Numbered from the stretch's first letter, positions 8,191 to 17,368 are shown. The stretch: 64,000 nucleotides of DNA from Bacillota bacterium (GCA_030540195.1 JAUNWT010000003.1:1-64000), one strand, 5' to 3'. Made by a program: numbers and translations. The notes: generated by a model from the sequence alone, not told the origin.

Positions 8191-9264
8191 ATGAAAGAGA
8201 ATATTATTATATTAATTCCTGCCTATGAACCAACGTCAACACTTATCTCGTATGTTCATGACTTATCACAACATTTTAAACATATTGTCGTTGTTGATGA
8301 TGGCTCTGGAAAAAACTATTTAAATATTTTTAATTCTATTGATTCACTATGTCATGTTATTCATTATTCTGATAACCAAGGAAAAGGCTATGCCTTAAAA
8401 ACAGGTTATCAATATATCAAAGAAAATTACATAAATGCTCAAGGAGTTGTTACAGTTGACTGTGATGGTCAACACCATTTAAATGATGTTATTAATATTA
8501 GTTGTATGATAGAAAATCATCCTCATTCTCTTATTTTGGGAACACGTGATTTTTCACAAAAAAATGTACCAATTAAATCACAATTTGGAAACCGTTTTTC
8601 ATCTTTATTATTCTTTATATTATATGGAAAATGGTTAAGTGATACCCAAACAGGTTTACGAGGATTTGATATATCCTTAATTAATGAAATGATTCAAATT
8701 CAAGGAAATCGTTTTGAATATGAATCTCAAGTTTTAATTGATTGTGTTGAAAAAAATATTCCTATAGAAACGAAATCTATTCAAACAATCTATGAAGATA
8801 ATAATAGTGGAACACATTTTCAACCTTTAAGAGACAGTTTATTAATTAGTAAGGTTCTATTAGGGCGTTTTTCTAAGTTCTTTTCATCATCTATTATGAG
8901 TTCCATCATTGATATTGGATTTGCTTGGGTATTTTTAGATTTATTGAAATTATGTATTTTTGATGATTTTTTAAGAATTATCTGTGCAACAGTTCTAGCT
9001 AGAATTATTTCTATGCTTTTTAACTACACTGTAAATAAAAAATATGTATTTAAAAACAAAAGTTCACATAAAACATTTATTCGTTATTTAATTCTATCTA
9101 TAATTATTATGCTTTTATCAGGTAGTTTCGTATACATAGCAGCTAATTTCATTGGTATTAATGAAAAGATTGCAAAACCTATTGTTGATTCACTTCTATT
9201 CTTATTAAGTTACCAATTACAAAAGAAATGGGTTTTTAAGGGGGAGTCTAATAATGAAAAATAA
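8191..9264 (+). CDS. Bifunctional GT2 glycosyltransferase / GtrA-like flippase domain protein
   Basis: The protein has 357 aa. Residues 1-210 form a family 2 glycosyltransferase: ILIPAYEP at the N-terminus, VVVDDGSG, then TVDCDGQHH, the DxD-like metal site, and a DTQTGLRGFD segment typical of DPM1/GtrB-like polyprenyl-phosphate glycosyltransferases. Residues ~225-350 form a four-helix GtrA domain, which translocates polyprenyl-linked sugars. A GAGGTG site precedes the ATG. It overlaps the BcsA-like synthase by 11 bp, so the two are translationally linked. Probable role: make and flip a lipid-linked sugar used in the surface polysaccharide built by this operon. Confidence 0.9.
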   Translation: MKENIIILIPAYEPTSTLISYVHDLSQHFKHIVVVDDGSGKNYLNIFNSIDSLCHVIHYSDNQGKGYALKTGYQYIKENYINAQGVVTVDCDGQHHLNDVINISCMIENHPHSLILGTRDFSQKNVPIKSQFGNRFSSLLFFILYGKWLSDTQTGLRGFDISLINEMIQIQGNRFEYESQVLIDCVEKNIPIETKSIQTIYEDNNSGTHFQPLRDSLLISKVLLGRFSKFFSSSIMSSIIDIGFAWVFLDLLKLCIFDDFLRIICATVLARIISMLFNYTVNKKYVFKNKSSHKTFIRYLILSIIIMLLSGSFVYIAANFIGINEKIAKPIVDSLLFLLSYQLQKKWVFKGESNNEK

Positions 9265-11503
9265 TACTAAAAAAATGATTTTCTTTTTAATAACAGCTAT
9301 TTTAATGACGATTTATTTATTATGGAGAATCTTTTTTACATTACCTTTTGATCAAGGTTTACCACAAGTTATTTTTGGAATTTTATTAATTGTTGCTGAA
9401 ACAATTACTGTCTTTACCACTTTTGAACTTTACTATCGTAAAATAAAAAGTGATCGTTACGAACTTGAATTACCAGAAATAGAACTACAAGATTATCCAG
9501 ACATTGATGTTTTTATTGCAACACATAATGAAAGTACTGAACTTTTATATAAAACAGCTAATGCCTGTACTTATATGGATTATCCTGATTTATCAAAAGT
9601 ACATATCTATTTTTGTGATGATGGTAATCGTAAAGAAGTAGAAGATCTTGCTAAACAATTAAATATTGGCTACATCGGTCTTAAAGATAATAAAGATGCT
9701 AAATCTGGAAATTTAAACAATGCTTTAAGTCATACATCTTCTCCATTGATAGCTACATTTGATGCAGATATGATACCAAGACATACGTTTTTAATGAAGA
9801 CAGTCCCTTATTTTCTTCTTCCTTATTATATAAAAGAAGATGAAAAATGGCGAAAACGTACAGAAGAAGAAATGGATGAAAAATTTAAAATCGGTCTTAT
9901 TCAAACACCACAAAGTTTTTATAATCCTGATTTATTCCAATATAATCTTTATGCTGAAAATACAATTCCAAATGAACAAGATTTCTTTTCTAAAGAAGTC
10001 AATATTATGCGTAATTCATCAAATGCGATTGCCTATACAGGAAGTAACACCGTTATTTCTAGACAAGCCCTTGAAGATATTGGTAGATTTCCACTTAAAA
10101 CAATTACAGAAGACTTTGAAACAAGTGTGCGTATTCAAAAAGAAGGCTATGTAACGTATGCTACTGATGAAGTGCAAGCAGCAGGTCTTTCAACCACAAC
10201 TATCCCAAGTATGATCAAACAACGTACACGTTGGGCTCGTGGTGTTATTCAAAGCATTCAAAATACTCATGCAATTTTTACACGTCATTTACCTATTGCT
10301 GGAAGATTGACATATTTAAGTGCTTATTTATATTGGTGGTCTTTTTTCAATCGTCTTATTTTTATTTTAGCACCAATTATGTTTGCACTCTTTGATTTTC
10401 AAGTTGTTAATACTGACTTTGTTTCATTACTTATTTTTTGGTTACCTGCTTATTTCTTTTATAGTATGTCTATGCGTTATTTATCAAGCAATATTAGAAA
10501 TCAAAGATGGTCACAGGTTATCGATACGATTCTTGCACCTTATTTAATTTTTCCTGTTATTTTAGAAACATTACATATACATCAAAGAAAATTTAAAGTA
10601 ACAAATAAAAAGAAAGATAATTCTCGTAAACAAAATCTTTATTATGCCATTCCACATATTATTTTACTTATTCTTTCTATTGCTGCCATCATTCGCTTTG
10701 TTTGGGGAAAATACGGCTGGGCATTAATTTATAGTAGTATTATTATTTTCTGGCTTGTTTATAACTTAGTTGCTATTATCTATGCCCTTTTATTCATGAT
10801 TGGTCGTGATGCACCTCGTAGAAGTGAACGTATCAAAGCAACTGCTCATGTTGAAATAAATGTTGAAAATGTGATAATTCATGCAATAACTTATGATGTT
10901 TCTGATTATGGGCTCTCATTTATTATTGAAAATTCACAATATATTCCTGATGATCAAGAAATTTCACTTAAAGTCAGCGATGGACCTTACACTTCTCAAT
11001 TAAAAGGTCATGTTGCTTATGTTAAAAAACATGAAAAAGGTTGGTTTTATGGCATGGAAGTAGAGCCTATTGATCAAAAAAATAAAAATGAATATCTTCA
11101 AATCATTTATGATCGTGATCATTCATTACCAGTAGAAATGGATCTATGGTCAACTGCTTATGATGATATGATGAGAAATATTTCTTTAAGAGTGAAAAAA
11201 AAACCATTAGAAAAACAAAAACAACCTCGTTTTTTGATTAATAAAGCTGTTACTTTTGTAAATGGTGCTTCAGGTGTTATTGTAGATTTTAATTATGATT
11301 ATGTTGCTATTTCAAACTTTAAAGAAGGAAATACACATCCTGAAACTTACGTATGGCGTAGTCCTTCTGGTATTTTCCTTGTTTTGAAAAAAACAGATCA
11401 TGTTAGTAAAGACGATCAACATCTTTTACTTAAAGTAGATAATTTATCATCTTTAGTAAAAAATAATCAACTCGATGATTTGATCAATGAACTTATTATT
11501 TAA
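9254..11503 (+). CDS. BcsA-like processive glycan synthase with PilZ domain
   Basis: The protein has 749 aa. N-terminal TM helices are followed by a processive GT2 core: FIATHNES, CDDGN, DADM (DxD), TED base and QRTRWARG (QxxRW). It then has interfacial and TM helices and FKVTNK, which matches the FxVTxK gating loop of cellulose synthase BcsA. A PilZ domain follows around residues 515-625 with RRSER (RxxxR) and DVSDYG (D/NxSxxG), both intact, so c-di-GMP activation is expected. About 100 extra C-terminal residues are unassigned. GGGGGAG precedes the ATG. No bcsB, bcsZ or GGDEF/EAL gene lies in the window. The polymer could be cellulose or another beta-glycan. Confidence 0.92.
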   Translation: MKNNTKKMIFFLITAILMTIYLLWRIFFTLPFDQGLPQVIFGILLIVAETITVFTTFELYYRKIKSDRYELELPEIELQDYPDIDVFIATHNESTELLYKTANACTYMDYPDLSKVHIYFCDDGNRKEVEDLAKQLNIGYIGLKDNKDAKSGNLNNALSHTSSPLIATFDADMIPRHTFLMKTVPYFLLPYYIKEDEKWRKRTEEEMDEKFKIGLIQTPQSFYNPDLFQYNLYAENTIPNEQDFFSKEVNIMRNSSNAIAYTGSNTVISRQALEDIGRFPLKTITEDFETSVRIQKEGYVTYATDEVQAAGLSTTTIPSMIKQRTRWARGVIQSIQNTHAIFTRHLPIAGRLTYLSAYLYWWSFFNRLIFILAPIMFALFDFQVVNTDFVSLLIFWLPAYFFYSMSMRYLSSNIRNQRWSQVIDTILAPYLIFPVILETLHIHQRKFKVTNKKKDNSRKQNLYYAIPHIILLILSIAAIIRFVWGKYGWALIYSSIIIFWLVYNLVAIIYALLFMIGRDAPRRSERIKATAHVEINVENVIIHAITYDVSDYGLSFIIENSQYIPDDQEISLKVSDGPYTSQLKGHVAYVKKHEKGWFYGMEVEPIDQKNKNEYLQIIYDRDHSLPVEMDLWSTAYDDMMRNISLRVKKKPLEKQKQPRFLINKAVTFVNGASGVIVDFNYDYVAISNFKEGNTHPETYVWRSPSGIFLVLKKTDHVSKDDQHLLLKVDNLSSLVKNNQLDDLINELII

Positions 11504-11515
11504 AAGGAGGTTATT

Positions 11516-13366
11516 ATGTATTTTTTAAAGATTATTGCTTTTATAGGCTCTATAATTGGTTACTTCTTTATTTTTAGAAAATTGTTTAAAATTGATTCTT
11601 TCTTTGTCCCTCTTTTTACATTTTCAACTTTAACTTTAGGTGTTTATTTAGGAGGACTATGTCATTATTTATTAGAAGTAAGCTATCTTTTAATGTTTAT
11701 TGGTTTAGGATGTTTTATTTATTTCTTAATAAAACATCCTTTCAAAGAATTAAAAAAATTTTTCAATCTATTTCATTTAGCTTTTTTCATTGGCTGTGTT
11801 CTATTTTTTGTTTTACTTTTAAATAGTCAATTTATTCATTATGATAATTTTTCACATTGGGGAACCGTTGTCAAAACGATGCTTCTTACAAATGATTTTC
11901 CTAATATACAAACACCAATTATCGAATTTACAAATTATCCTTTAGGAATGTCTTCTTTTATTTATTATGGGTGTCTTTTTTTAGGACATGGACAAAATAT
12001 AATGCTTTTTATGCAAGGTATTTATATTTTTTCATGCTTTTATGCAATCTTTGGAATTATTCAAGAAAAGAAACGTTTTCTTCTATATACTTTTTTAGCA
12101 GCTGGATGTTCTCTTTTATCGATATTTAATATTACGATTCGTATTAATAATTTATTAGTTGATTTTGTTTTACCAATTGTTTCTCTTGCCGTTTTTTCTA
12201 TTTCTTATACTTATCGTCATGATTTAAAGAAAGCAATGATTGCCCTTCCTATTTTAGGATTACTAACCATTGTTAAAAGTACTGGAAGTATTTTTGCTCT
12301 TATCAATCTTATTTATATCATTTACCTTGCTTTCATCGATAGAGATACTCGTAAAAAAAGTAATATAAAATGGGTATTACCATTTGCATTATCTTATTTA
12401 CCAATTATCTTATGGCAATTACATATGAAAACAGCTTTTGCAGGTGTGAGTAATAAATTCGATGTTTCTTCTACTCAAATAAAAACAACAAATGATATTC
12501 ACAAAATAATTCAACTTTTTATAAAATCATCCTTTGATTTTTCAAGTCGGCAAACTCTAGGAATTTTTATCTTTGAAATTGTGACAATTGTCGCAACCCT
12601 TTTTCTCTACTTCTTCTTAAAGAAGAAATGGGCTTTAATTAAAGCACTTATTGCTTTAGATATTATGTTGATTCTTTATTATTTAGGTATTTTAGCGATG
12701 TATATTTTCTCTATGCCACTTGATGAAGCTTTATATTTAGCCGGATTTGAACGTTATAGTGCAAGTATTGTTGTTTTATTCTGTGGTGCCCTTATTATGT
12801 GTGCTACGGTTGATTTAGAAAATTCTTTTTCAATTAAAATGAATGATACATATAACTATCGTGCCTTTAAATCTATTAAAACTAAGAAATATTATCAAAT
12901 GGGAATCATTGCTTCTTTATCACTTGCAATTATTACTCTTTTATCTGAATATAATGGTATGATCTATAATCAAAATCAATATCAAACATCCCTTGTTCAA
13001 GAAGTTAAAAATGTAACGGGTGACCGTTGGAATCATAAAACTGTTGATTCACATAAATATCTTACTTATGCAAGCGATAAAGAAAGTCAGGTTACAAATT
13101 ATTATTTACAATATATTTCTCGTTATATGCTTTTTGCTGATCATGTTGATGGTGTTTGTTTATTTTATGAGGATAACTTAATTAATTTATTAAATAATTA
13201 TGATTATCTTGTTATCGTTGAAGCTGATAAGAATGAAAAAGATTTATTAAAGCGTTATTTTAACGTAGATGGTAAAGAGGGTATTTATCGTGTAAAAGAT
13301 CTCTTTTCTAATATGACACCTCTTGCAAAAAAACAATACGAACTTGTAAAAAAATACTCACAATAA
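11516..13366 (+). CDS. Polytopic membrane protein, GT-C-like, in the polysaccharide operon
   Basis: The protein has 616 aa and roughly a dozen or more hydrophobic segments through residue ~470. A final ~130-residue mostly soluble tail follows. A large first outer loop has YDNFSHWGTVVKTM and later TNYPLGMSSFIYY, reminiscent of lumenal catalytic loops in GT-C lipid-sugar-dependent glycosyltransferases. I cannot assign a family. AAAGGAGG precedes the ATG, 12 bp after the BcsA-like gene, so it is the third gene of the operon. It may decorate or help export the polymer, or use the lipid-linked sugar made by the GT2-GtrA protein. That role is inference. Confidence 0.65.
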   Translation: MYFLKIIAFIGSIIGYFFIFRKLFKIDSFFVPLFTFSTLTLGVYLGGLCHYLLEVSYLLMFIGLGCFIYFLIKHPFKELKKFFNLFHLAFFIGCVLFFVLLLNSQFIHYDNFSHWGTVVKTMLLTNDFPNIQTPIIEFTNYPLGMSSFIYYGCLFLGHGQNIMLFMQGIYIFSCFYAIFGIIQEKKRFLLYTFLAAGCSLLSIFNITIRINNLLVDFVLPIVSLAVFSISYTYRHDLKKAMIALPILGLLTIVKSTGSIFALINLIYIIYLAFIDRDTRKKSNIKWVLPFALSYLPIILWQLHMKTAFAGVSNKFDVSSTQIKTTNDIHKIIQLFIKSSFDFSSRQTLGIFIFEIVTIVATLFLYFFLKKKWALIKALIALDIMLILYYLGILAMYIFSMPLDEALYLAGFERYSASIVVLFCGALIMCATVDLENSFSIKMNDTYNYRAFKSIKTKKYYQMGIIASLSLAIITLLSEYNGMIYNQNQYQTSLVQEVKNVTGDRWNHKTVDSHKYLTYASDKESQVTNYYLQYISRYMLFADHVDGVCLFYEDNLINLLNNYDYLVIVEADKNEKDLLKRYFNVDGKEGIYRVKDLFSNMTPLAKKQYELVKKYSQ

Positions 13367-13382
13367 TTTGTGAGTATTTTTT
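13348..13382 (+). terminator. Bidirectional terminator at a convergent gene pair
   Basis: AAAAAATACTCACAA, loop TAA, TTTGTGAGTATTTTTT. It ends the polysaccharide operon and also lies at the end of the convergent AI-2E-family gene. Confidence 0.88.
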
Positions 13383-14478
13383 ATGTATCTAATTCTTTCA
13401 TTTTATTATGAAAGTCAATAACATCATTGAAAAGCATACGAATGACACAAATCATTGGTACTCCTAAAAACATCCCAATAAACCCAAAGAAATGTCCAAA
13501 AATCGTAATAGAAAGTAAAACCCAAAATGGAGAAATACCTACGACATCCCCTAGAATCTTTGGTCCTAGGAATAACCCGTCAAACTGTTGTAAAGCAAAG
13601 ACAAAGACTAGAACTGCTAATGCATGAAATAAATCTCCTGTCATCAATGCTACAAGTACAGCAGGAACACCACCAATAAATGGACCAAAATAAGGAATCA
13701 TGTTCGTAATTAAAATAAAAACAGCAAGAATTGGGAAGAATTTCACTTTTAAAATTGCAAGACCAATAAAAGCTATAATTCCAATAATTAAAGAATCCAA
13801 AAATTTACCATAAATAAATTGACCAAAAATTTGATGTGAACGGACTGCATAATCATGAATTAAAGAAATCTTTTCTTTTGACATAAAGAGCGAACATAAT
13901 CGATCAAAAATACTTACAAGTTTTTTAGCTTCAATTAAAACGTATGGCGTAAAAATTAAACCTAAAACAGCAGTAATAATTGTACTTCCTGCTTTGAAAA
14001 TCGTTCCAAGTGTCGCAATTGGATCAATAGCTTCAATTGAATTGACATATTTAACAACCATTTCATCAACTTTAATAATCACTTCACTTGCTAGATTACT
14101 TCCTAAATAGGTTTCTAAAGTTTTTTCAAAGTTTTTAATATACAACGTTAAATTATCCGCAATATTAACAACATAGTTGACAAGTGCAGGAATAATCGCG
14201 ATAAGTAAAACAACGATGATTAAAACAAAAACGACGAAAATAAAAATAGATGAGATTGTATGACTATATTTTATAAGCTTTTCATTTTGAAAAGAATCTA
14301 AAAACATTTCAAACTTATAAACCAAAGGTTGTAAAAAATAAGCAAGTATCGCTCCTACAATCAAAGGAATAAAAGCTGATAAAATATTAGAAAATAAAGC
14401 TATATCAAATGTTTTATAAATAAAAATGATCACACATGCACATAAAATAATCCCAACATAATTCTTCAATGTCTTCAT
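13381..14478 (-). CDS. AI-2E family transporter (UPF0118-type permease)
   Basis: The protein has 365 aa. A longer frame begins at 14505, but GAGGTGG lies 6 bases before the ATG at 14478, so I use that start. It has about eight hydrophobic segments with the family's large extracytoplasmic loop between helices 3 and 4 (residues ~95-165). A conserved C-terminal block contains IPYFGPFIGGVPA and GVPMICVIRM. Members export autoinducer-2 in a few species and act as Na+/H+ or unknown transporters in others, so 'AI-2' is a family label rather than a demonstrated substrate. It follows the 60-aa gene. Confidence 0.88.
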   Translation of the reverse strand: MKTLKNYVGIILCACVIIFIYKTFDIALFSNILSAFIPLIVGAILAYFLQPLVYKFEMFLDSFQNEKLIKYSHTISSIFIFVVFVLIIVVLLIAIIPALVNYVVNIADNLTLYIKNFEKTLETYLGSNLASEVIIKVDEMVVKYVNSIEAIDPIATLGTIFKAGSTIITAVLGLIFTPYVLIEAKKLVSIFDRLCSLFMSKEKISLIHDYAVRSHQIFGQFIYGKFLDSLIIGIIAFIGLAILKVKFFPILAVFILITNMIPYFGPFIGGVPAVLVALMTGDLFHALAVLVFVFALQQFDGLFLGPKILGDVVGISPFWVLLSITIFGHFFGFIGMFLGVPMICVIRMLFNDVIDFHNKMKELDT

Positions 14479-14504
14479 TTTAAACCACCTCAAACTTTTT
14501 TCCA

Positions 14505-14687
14505 TTATATCACACTCTCTATATTTTTACGATGCTTATTCCAACTTCTTAATAATCTTCTTATATAATAAATACTCATTTTTTCATATACTTCTTGTGT
14601 CTTAATATCGACTAGACAATAATCTTGTTCATATTTTATAATGGTCAAACCATAATGATATAAACCACTAATAATATCAATATCCAA
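14505..14687 (-). CDS. Small 60-aa protein with TTG start, unknown
   Basis: The start is TTG, supported by AGGAGG eight bases upstream. The protein is basic at its C-terminus (RRLLRSWNKHRKN) and has no TM segment. There is a faint similarity in layout to YqgQ/DUF910 (LxxYGxxI near the N-terminus), which I do not rely on. Its ribosome site is buried in the 3' arm of a terminator-like hairpin (14688-14728), so expression may be low or conditional. It could be a real small gene or only a leader to the AI-2E gene. Confidence 0.5.
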   Translation of the reverse strand: MDIDIISGLYHYGLTIIKYEQDYCLVDIKTQEVYEKMSIYYIRRLLRSWNKHRKNIESVI

Positions 14688-14728
14688 TAAAAAAACCTCC
14701 TTTACACATTCTATGTATAAAGTGAGGT
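14688..14728 (-). terminator. Terminator hairpin that sequesters a ribosome binding site
   Basis: On the minus strand ACCTCACTTTATACAT pairs with ATGTGTAAAGGAGGT (15 pairs with one bulged A and one G-T), followed by TTTTTTT. The 5' arm holds the last codons of the PAP2 gene. The 3' arm contains the AGGAGG of the next gene. Confidence 0.8.
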
Positions 14729-15295
14729 ATTATAATAAATAAATAATAAATAACTTAAAGATAACAAAAAGCCACCTATAACATCAGAAAAATAATGCAC
14801 GCCTAAATAAATACGACTTAATCCTATTAAAATGATCATGATTGCTAAAAATACTTCTATTATCTTTCTATATTTTAAAGAACTTTTTTTTACTTCAACG
14901 ATCAACAAGCCATACCCTATCATTGCAGACATACTATGTCCACTTGGAAAACTATAGTTTGTTTCTTTAACTAAATGATACATTTGAGGTGGTCTTGGTC
15001 TTTTAACCAGTGCTTTAATTATACGATTGATTCCTTGAATAATTAACAAATGGATTCCTATCCAAACATCCTTTTTATTTTTTAAAAGTACTAACACTAA
15101 AACAAGTATGACATAAAACCAAGTACTTCCTAGATTTGAACAAAGTTTAAAAAAGGATGTCATAAAATCACATTTTAGATTTTGAACCAAATGATAAATA
15201 AACCAATCTATTGGTTGAATAATTTGGTAATGAATGAATAAATAATCAATAACAAATAAACAAAGAGGAATAATAAATAAATATTTCTTTTTCAT
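14711..15295 (-). CDS. PAP2-family membrane phosphatase
   Basis: The protein has 194 aa with about five or six TM helices. All three phosphatase motifs are present: KRPRPP (end of KxxxxxxRP) near residue 97, PSGHSMS near 117, and SRIYLGVHYFSDV (SRxxxxxHxxxD) near 160. In Gram-positives such enzymes dephosphorylate undecaprenyl-pyrophosphate or phosphatidylglycerol-phosphate, and the active site faces outward. Its place beside lipid-sugar-using polysaccharide genes fits undecaprenyl-PP recycling, but that is inferred. It starts 2 bp after the GT2 gene, so they are co-transcribed. Confidence 0.92.
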   Translation of the reverse strand: MKKKYLFIIPLCLFVIDYLFIHYQIIQPIDWFIYHLVQNLKCDFMTSFFKLCSNLGSTWFYVILVLVLVLLKNKKDVWIGIHLLIIQGINRIIKALVKRPRPPQMYHLVKETNYSFPSGHSMSAMIGYGLLIVEVKKSSLKYRKIIEVFLAIMIILIGLSRIYLGVHYFSDVIGGFLLSLSYLLFIYYNTSLYT

Positions 15296-15296
15296 T

Positions 15297-16268
15297 TTAT
15301 TCTTCTATTTCTAATTGATAAACTTTTTCAAAGACTTTTATAAGCATACTATATAATTTTTCATTATTACTACTTATAACAAAGCCATAAACACGCTTCG
15401 TAAGTGCTTTATATAATTTAGGATTATTAAATCCTAAATGTGCATTTAAAAGTTCAACTTGTTCCTTTTGATTTGATTTTAATAATAAATACACAGTAAT
15501 AACATATACCTTTGATAAATATTCAATAACATAACTTCTTTGTCTTCTACTCTTTAAAGAATAAACATCATATAAATCCCATAAGCTTTTCATTAAATCA
15601 ACATAACTATTTGATTTTGAAATATGAATTTTACGATGTGTTCCATAACAATGGAAAGGCACATTTAAATAATACATTGATTTAATATAAGGAATTGTTC
15701 CATAGACTGTTAATTCATTATAAAAAATATTTTCTTCATCTGCATTAATCTTTTTTAAAGTGCTTGTTTTAATAATGACAGAACCTAAATCAATTTGAAA
15801 ATGTTTATGAAATGCTTTAATATTATGCCATTCAAAAATTGTTTCCATTGGAAAAACATTTTTATAAGAAATACGTTTTTCTTTTTCTTGAGGAACAACA
15901 TATTTATAATCAGTAAGAAGTACATCTAAGTTTGCTTGAATACGAATAAAGTCACGAATCGTTTCAATAACACTTACAAGTGAAGGCTGATCTAAATAAT
16001 CAAAACATTGAAGTATTTTAAAATAAAGTCCTTCACTATGTTTTAAAGCTGTTTTTAAAAAAGGAACATCTTCCCTTGTTGTAATAACTTTTACAGTATC
16101 AGGATAAGCTTCTTCATACTCTTTGGCTACTTGCAATGTTTCATCATGCGAATGTCTATCTACAATTAAGACTTCCACTTCATCTTTCATTAAAAGACAT
16201 GAATTAATAGCTTTATGCATTTCCATAATTGAGTTATAACAAGGTATACATACTGTTAATAATTTCAT
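15297..16268 (-). CDS. Family 2 glycosyltransferase
   Basis: The protein has 323 aa. GGAGG eight bases before the ATG at 16268 makes this the start rather than the longer frame from 16283. The N-terminal GT-A fold has LTVCIPCYNS and VEVLIVDRHSHDET, with aspartates for nucleotide-sugar binding. It lacks TM segments, so it is cytosolic or peripheral. The C-terminal ~120 residues are basic and helical, as in teichoic-acid or capsule glycosyltransferases. It is first in the unit GT2-PAP2-small ORF-AI-2E. The sugar and acceptor are not predictable. Confidence 0.85.
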   Translation of the reverse strand: MKLLTVCIPCYNSIMEMHKAINSCLLMKDEVEVLIVDRHSHDETLQVAKEYEEAYPDTVKVITTREDVPFLKTALKHSEGLYFKILQCFDYLDQPSLVSVIETIRDFIRIQANLDVLLTDYKYVVPQEKEKRISYKNVFPMETIFEWHNIKAFHKHFQIDLGSVIIKTSTLKKINADEENIFYNELTVYGTIPYIKSMYYLNVPFHCYGTHRKIHISKSNSYVDLMKSLWDLYDVYSLKSRRQRSYVIEYLSKVYVITVYLLLKSNQKEQVELLNAHLGFNNPKLYKALTKRVYGFVISSNNEKLYSMLIKVFEKVYQLEIEE

Positions 16269-16378
16269 AATTAAATCCTCCAAAAATATTCTATCATAAT
16301 TCGTCTATTAGTACACGTATTATTGCATTTCCTTTGATTTTGTGCTATTTTATTAAGGTATCTAAAGGAGGAAATAAT

Positions 16379-16663
16379 ATGCATTTTGTAATTAATGTGT
16401 TTGTTGCTGGAGTATGTTTTATCTCTCTTATTTTATTCAAAGAGATTTTTAATAAAATCATGAAAGTTTTATTAAGTGTTGTTGGATGTGGAACTTTATC
16501 TTATGCACTTTCTATTCTTATTAAAAAATGTGGAGAATGGTTTGGATGTTGGTCTGGAGATGCAAAATATATTAAAAGTAATTTCTTATGGATCTTACCA
16601 ATTGTTCTTGTTGTTTATATTATTATTTGTTTTATTATTGCAAAGAAAAATAAAGCTGAATAA
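16379..16663 (+). CDS. Small membrane protein, unknown
   Basis: The protein has 94 aa, starting at the ATG preceded by AAAGGAGG (seven-base spacing). A longer in-frame extension to 16334 lacks a ribosome site. It has three hydrophobic segments: residues ~1-20, ~24-45 and ~65-85. A short loop contains two cysteines (KCGEWFGCWSG), and a Lys-rich tail ends the protein. I recognise no family. It is flanked by its own terminator and appears monocistronic. Confidence 0.6.
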   Translation: MHFVINVFVAGVCFISLILFKEIFNKIMKVLLSVVGCGTLSYALSILIKKCGEWFGCWSGDAKYIKSNFLWILPIVLVVYIIICFIIAKKNKAE

Positions 16664-16676
16664 GCTTTATTTTTTT
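16649..16676 (+). terminator. Intrinsic terminator between convergent genes
   Basis: AATAAAGCT, loop GAATA, AGCTTTATT, then a T run. It ends the small membrane-protein gene and abuts the end of the RNase H1 gene. Confidence 0.85.
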
Positions 16677-17260
16677 ATACCCACAGCTTTCTTCGCAAGT
16701 CCGTCGGCTACTTCATTATAATAGTCCCCACTATGTGCTAAAACCTTTTGAAAATAAATCTCAATCTTATTTCTCATTGCTTGTATGTTTTTTACATAGT
16801 TTTGTGTTTGTTCTTTATTTGCTTTCCATAAACCTGTTGCCCACTTTTCAATACCTTCATAATCATAGTAAATACAAATAGATTTATATTGATGATCTAT
16901 CGCATACTGAATAGCTTTTAAACAACCAAGTATTTCCCCTGAAACATTTCGCATAGAGGCATATTCTGGTTGATTACCTTTCCCTAACAATTGTCTAATA
17001 ACTTGTTGTCCTTCAATTAAAACACAACCATATCCATATTCTCTTGTTTTAACATTAAAACTTCCATCAACATAAGCAAGTAGTCCTAAAACATCATTTG
17101 CTTTCTTTACTTCTTTTCCTATAAATGCTTTTGCTTCTTCTTCAGTTGTAAATGATTTATAGACTGCCCCTGAATAACCATTAACTTGTTCTTTACATTC
17201 ATCCCAAGTATGATAAATTCCTGGATTTCTTCCTTCTTTAACTGCATAAAATTTTGCCAT
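16667..17260 (-). CDS. rnhA: Ribonuclease HI with N-terminal RNA/DNA-hybrid-binding domain
   Basis: The protein has 197 aa. Residues 1-48 form the caulimovirus-viroplasmin/RHBD domain (FYAVKEGRNPGIYHTW, then GAVYKSF). Residues ~60-197 form the RNase H fold with the catalytic acids in YVDGSF, SGEILG, IYYDYEG and NEVADGLA (D-E-D-D). It cleaves RNA in RNA:DNA hybrids during replication and R-loop removal. AAAGGAG precedes the ATG. The eukaryote-like domain order RHBD-RNaseH is common in Firmicutes. It is monocistronic and divergent from the lipid kinase gene. Confidence 0.93.
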   Translation of the reverse strand: MAKFYAVKEGRNPGIYHTWDECKEQVNGYSGAVYKSFTTEEEAKAFIGKEVKKANDVLGLLAYVDGSFNVKTREYGYGCVLIEGQQVIRQLLGKGNQPEYASMRNVSGEILGCLKAIQYAIDHQYKSICIYYDYEGIEKWATGLWKANKEQTQNYVKNIQAMRNKIEIYFQKVLAHSGDYYNEVADGLAKKAVGIKK

Positions 17261-17368
17261 AGTTAGCTCCTTTGTATATTTTCTTTATTATAATCTTTGT
17301 ATCAAGCATTGTATATCTTTTTTATTTGTTTTAAAATTAATATAGTATATTGTAAGCGAGGAGAAAAT

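Noticed and set aside
13381-14478. Quorum-sensing function from the AI-2E family name
   Set aside because: The family label is broad and there is no luxS or lsr gene nearby.
16334-16378. N-terminal extension of the 94-aa membrane protein
   Set aside because: No ribosome site before the first ATG, while AAAGGAGG is perfectly placed before the internal one.
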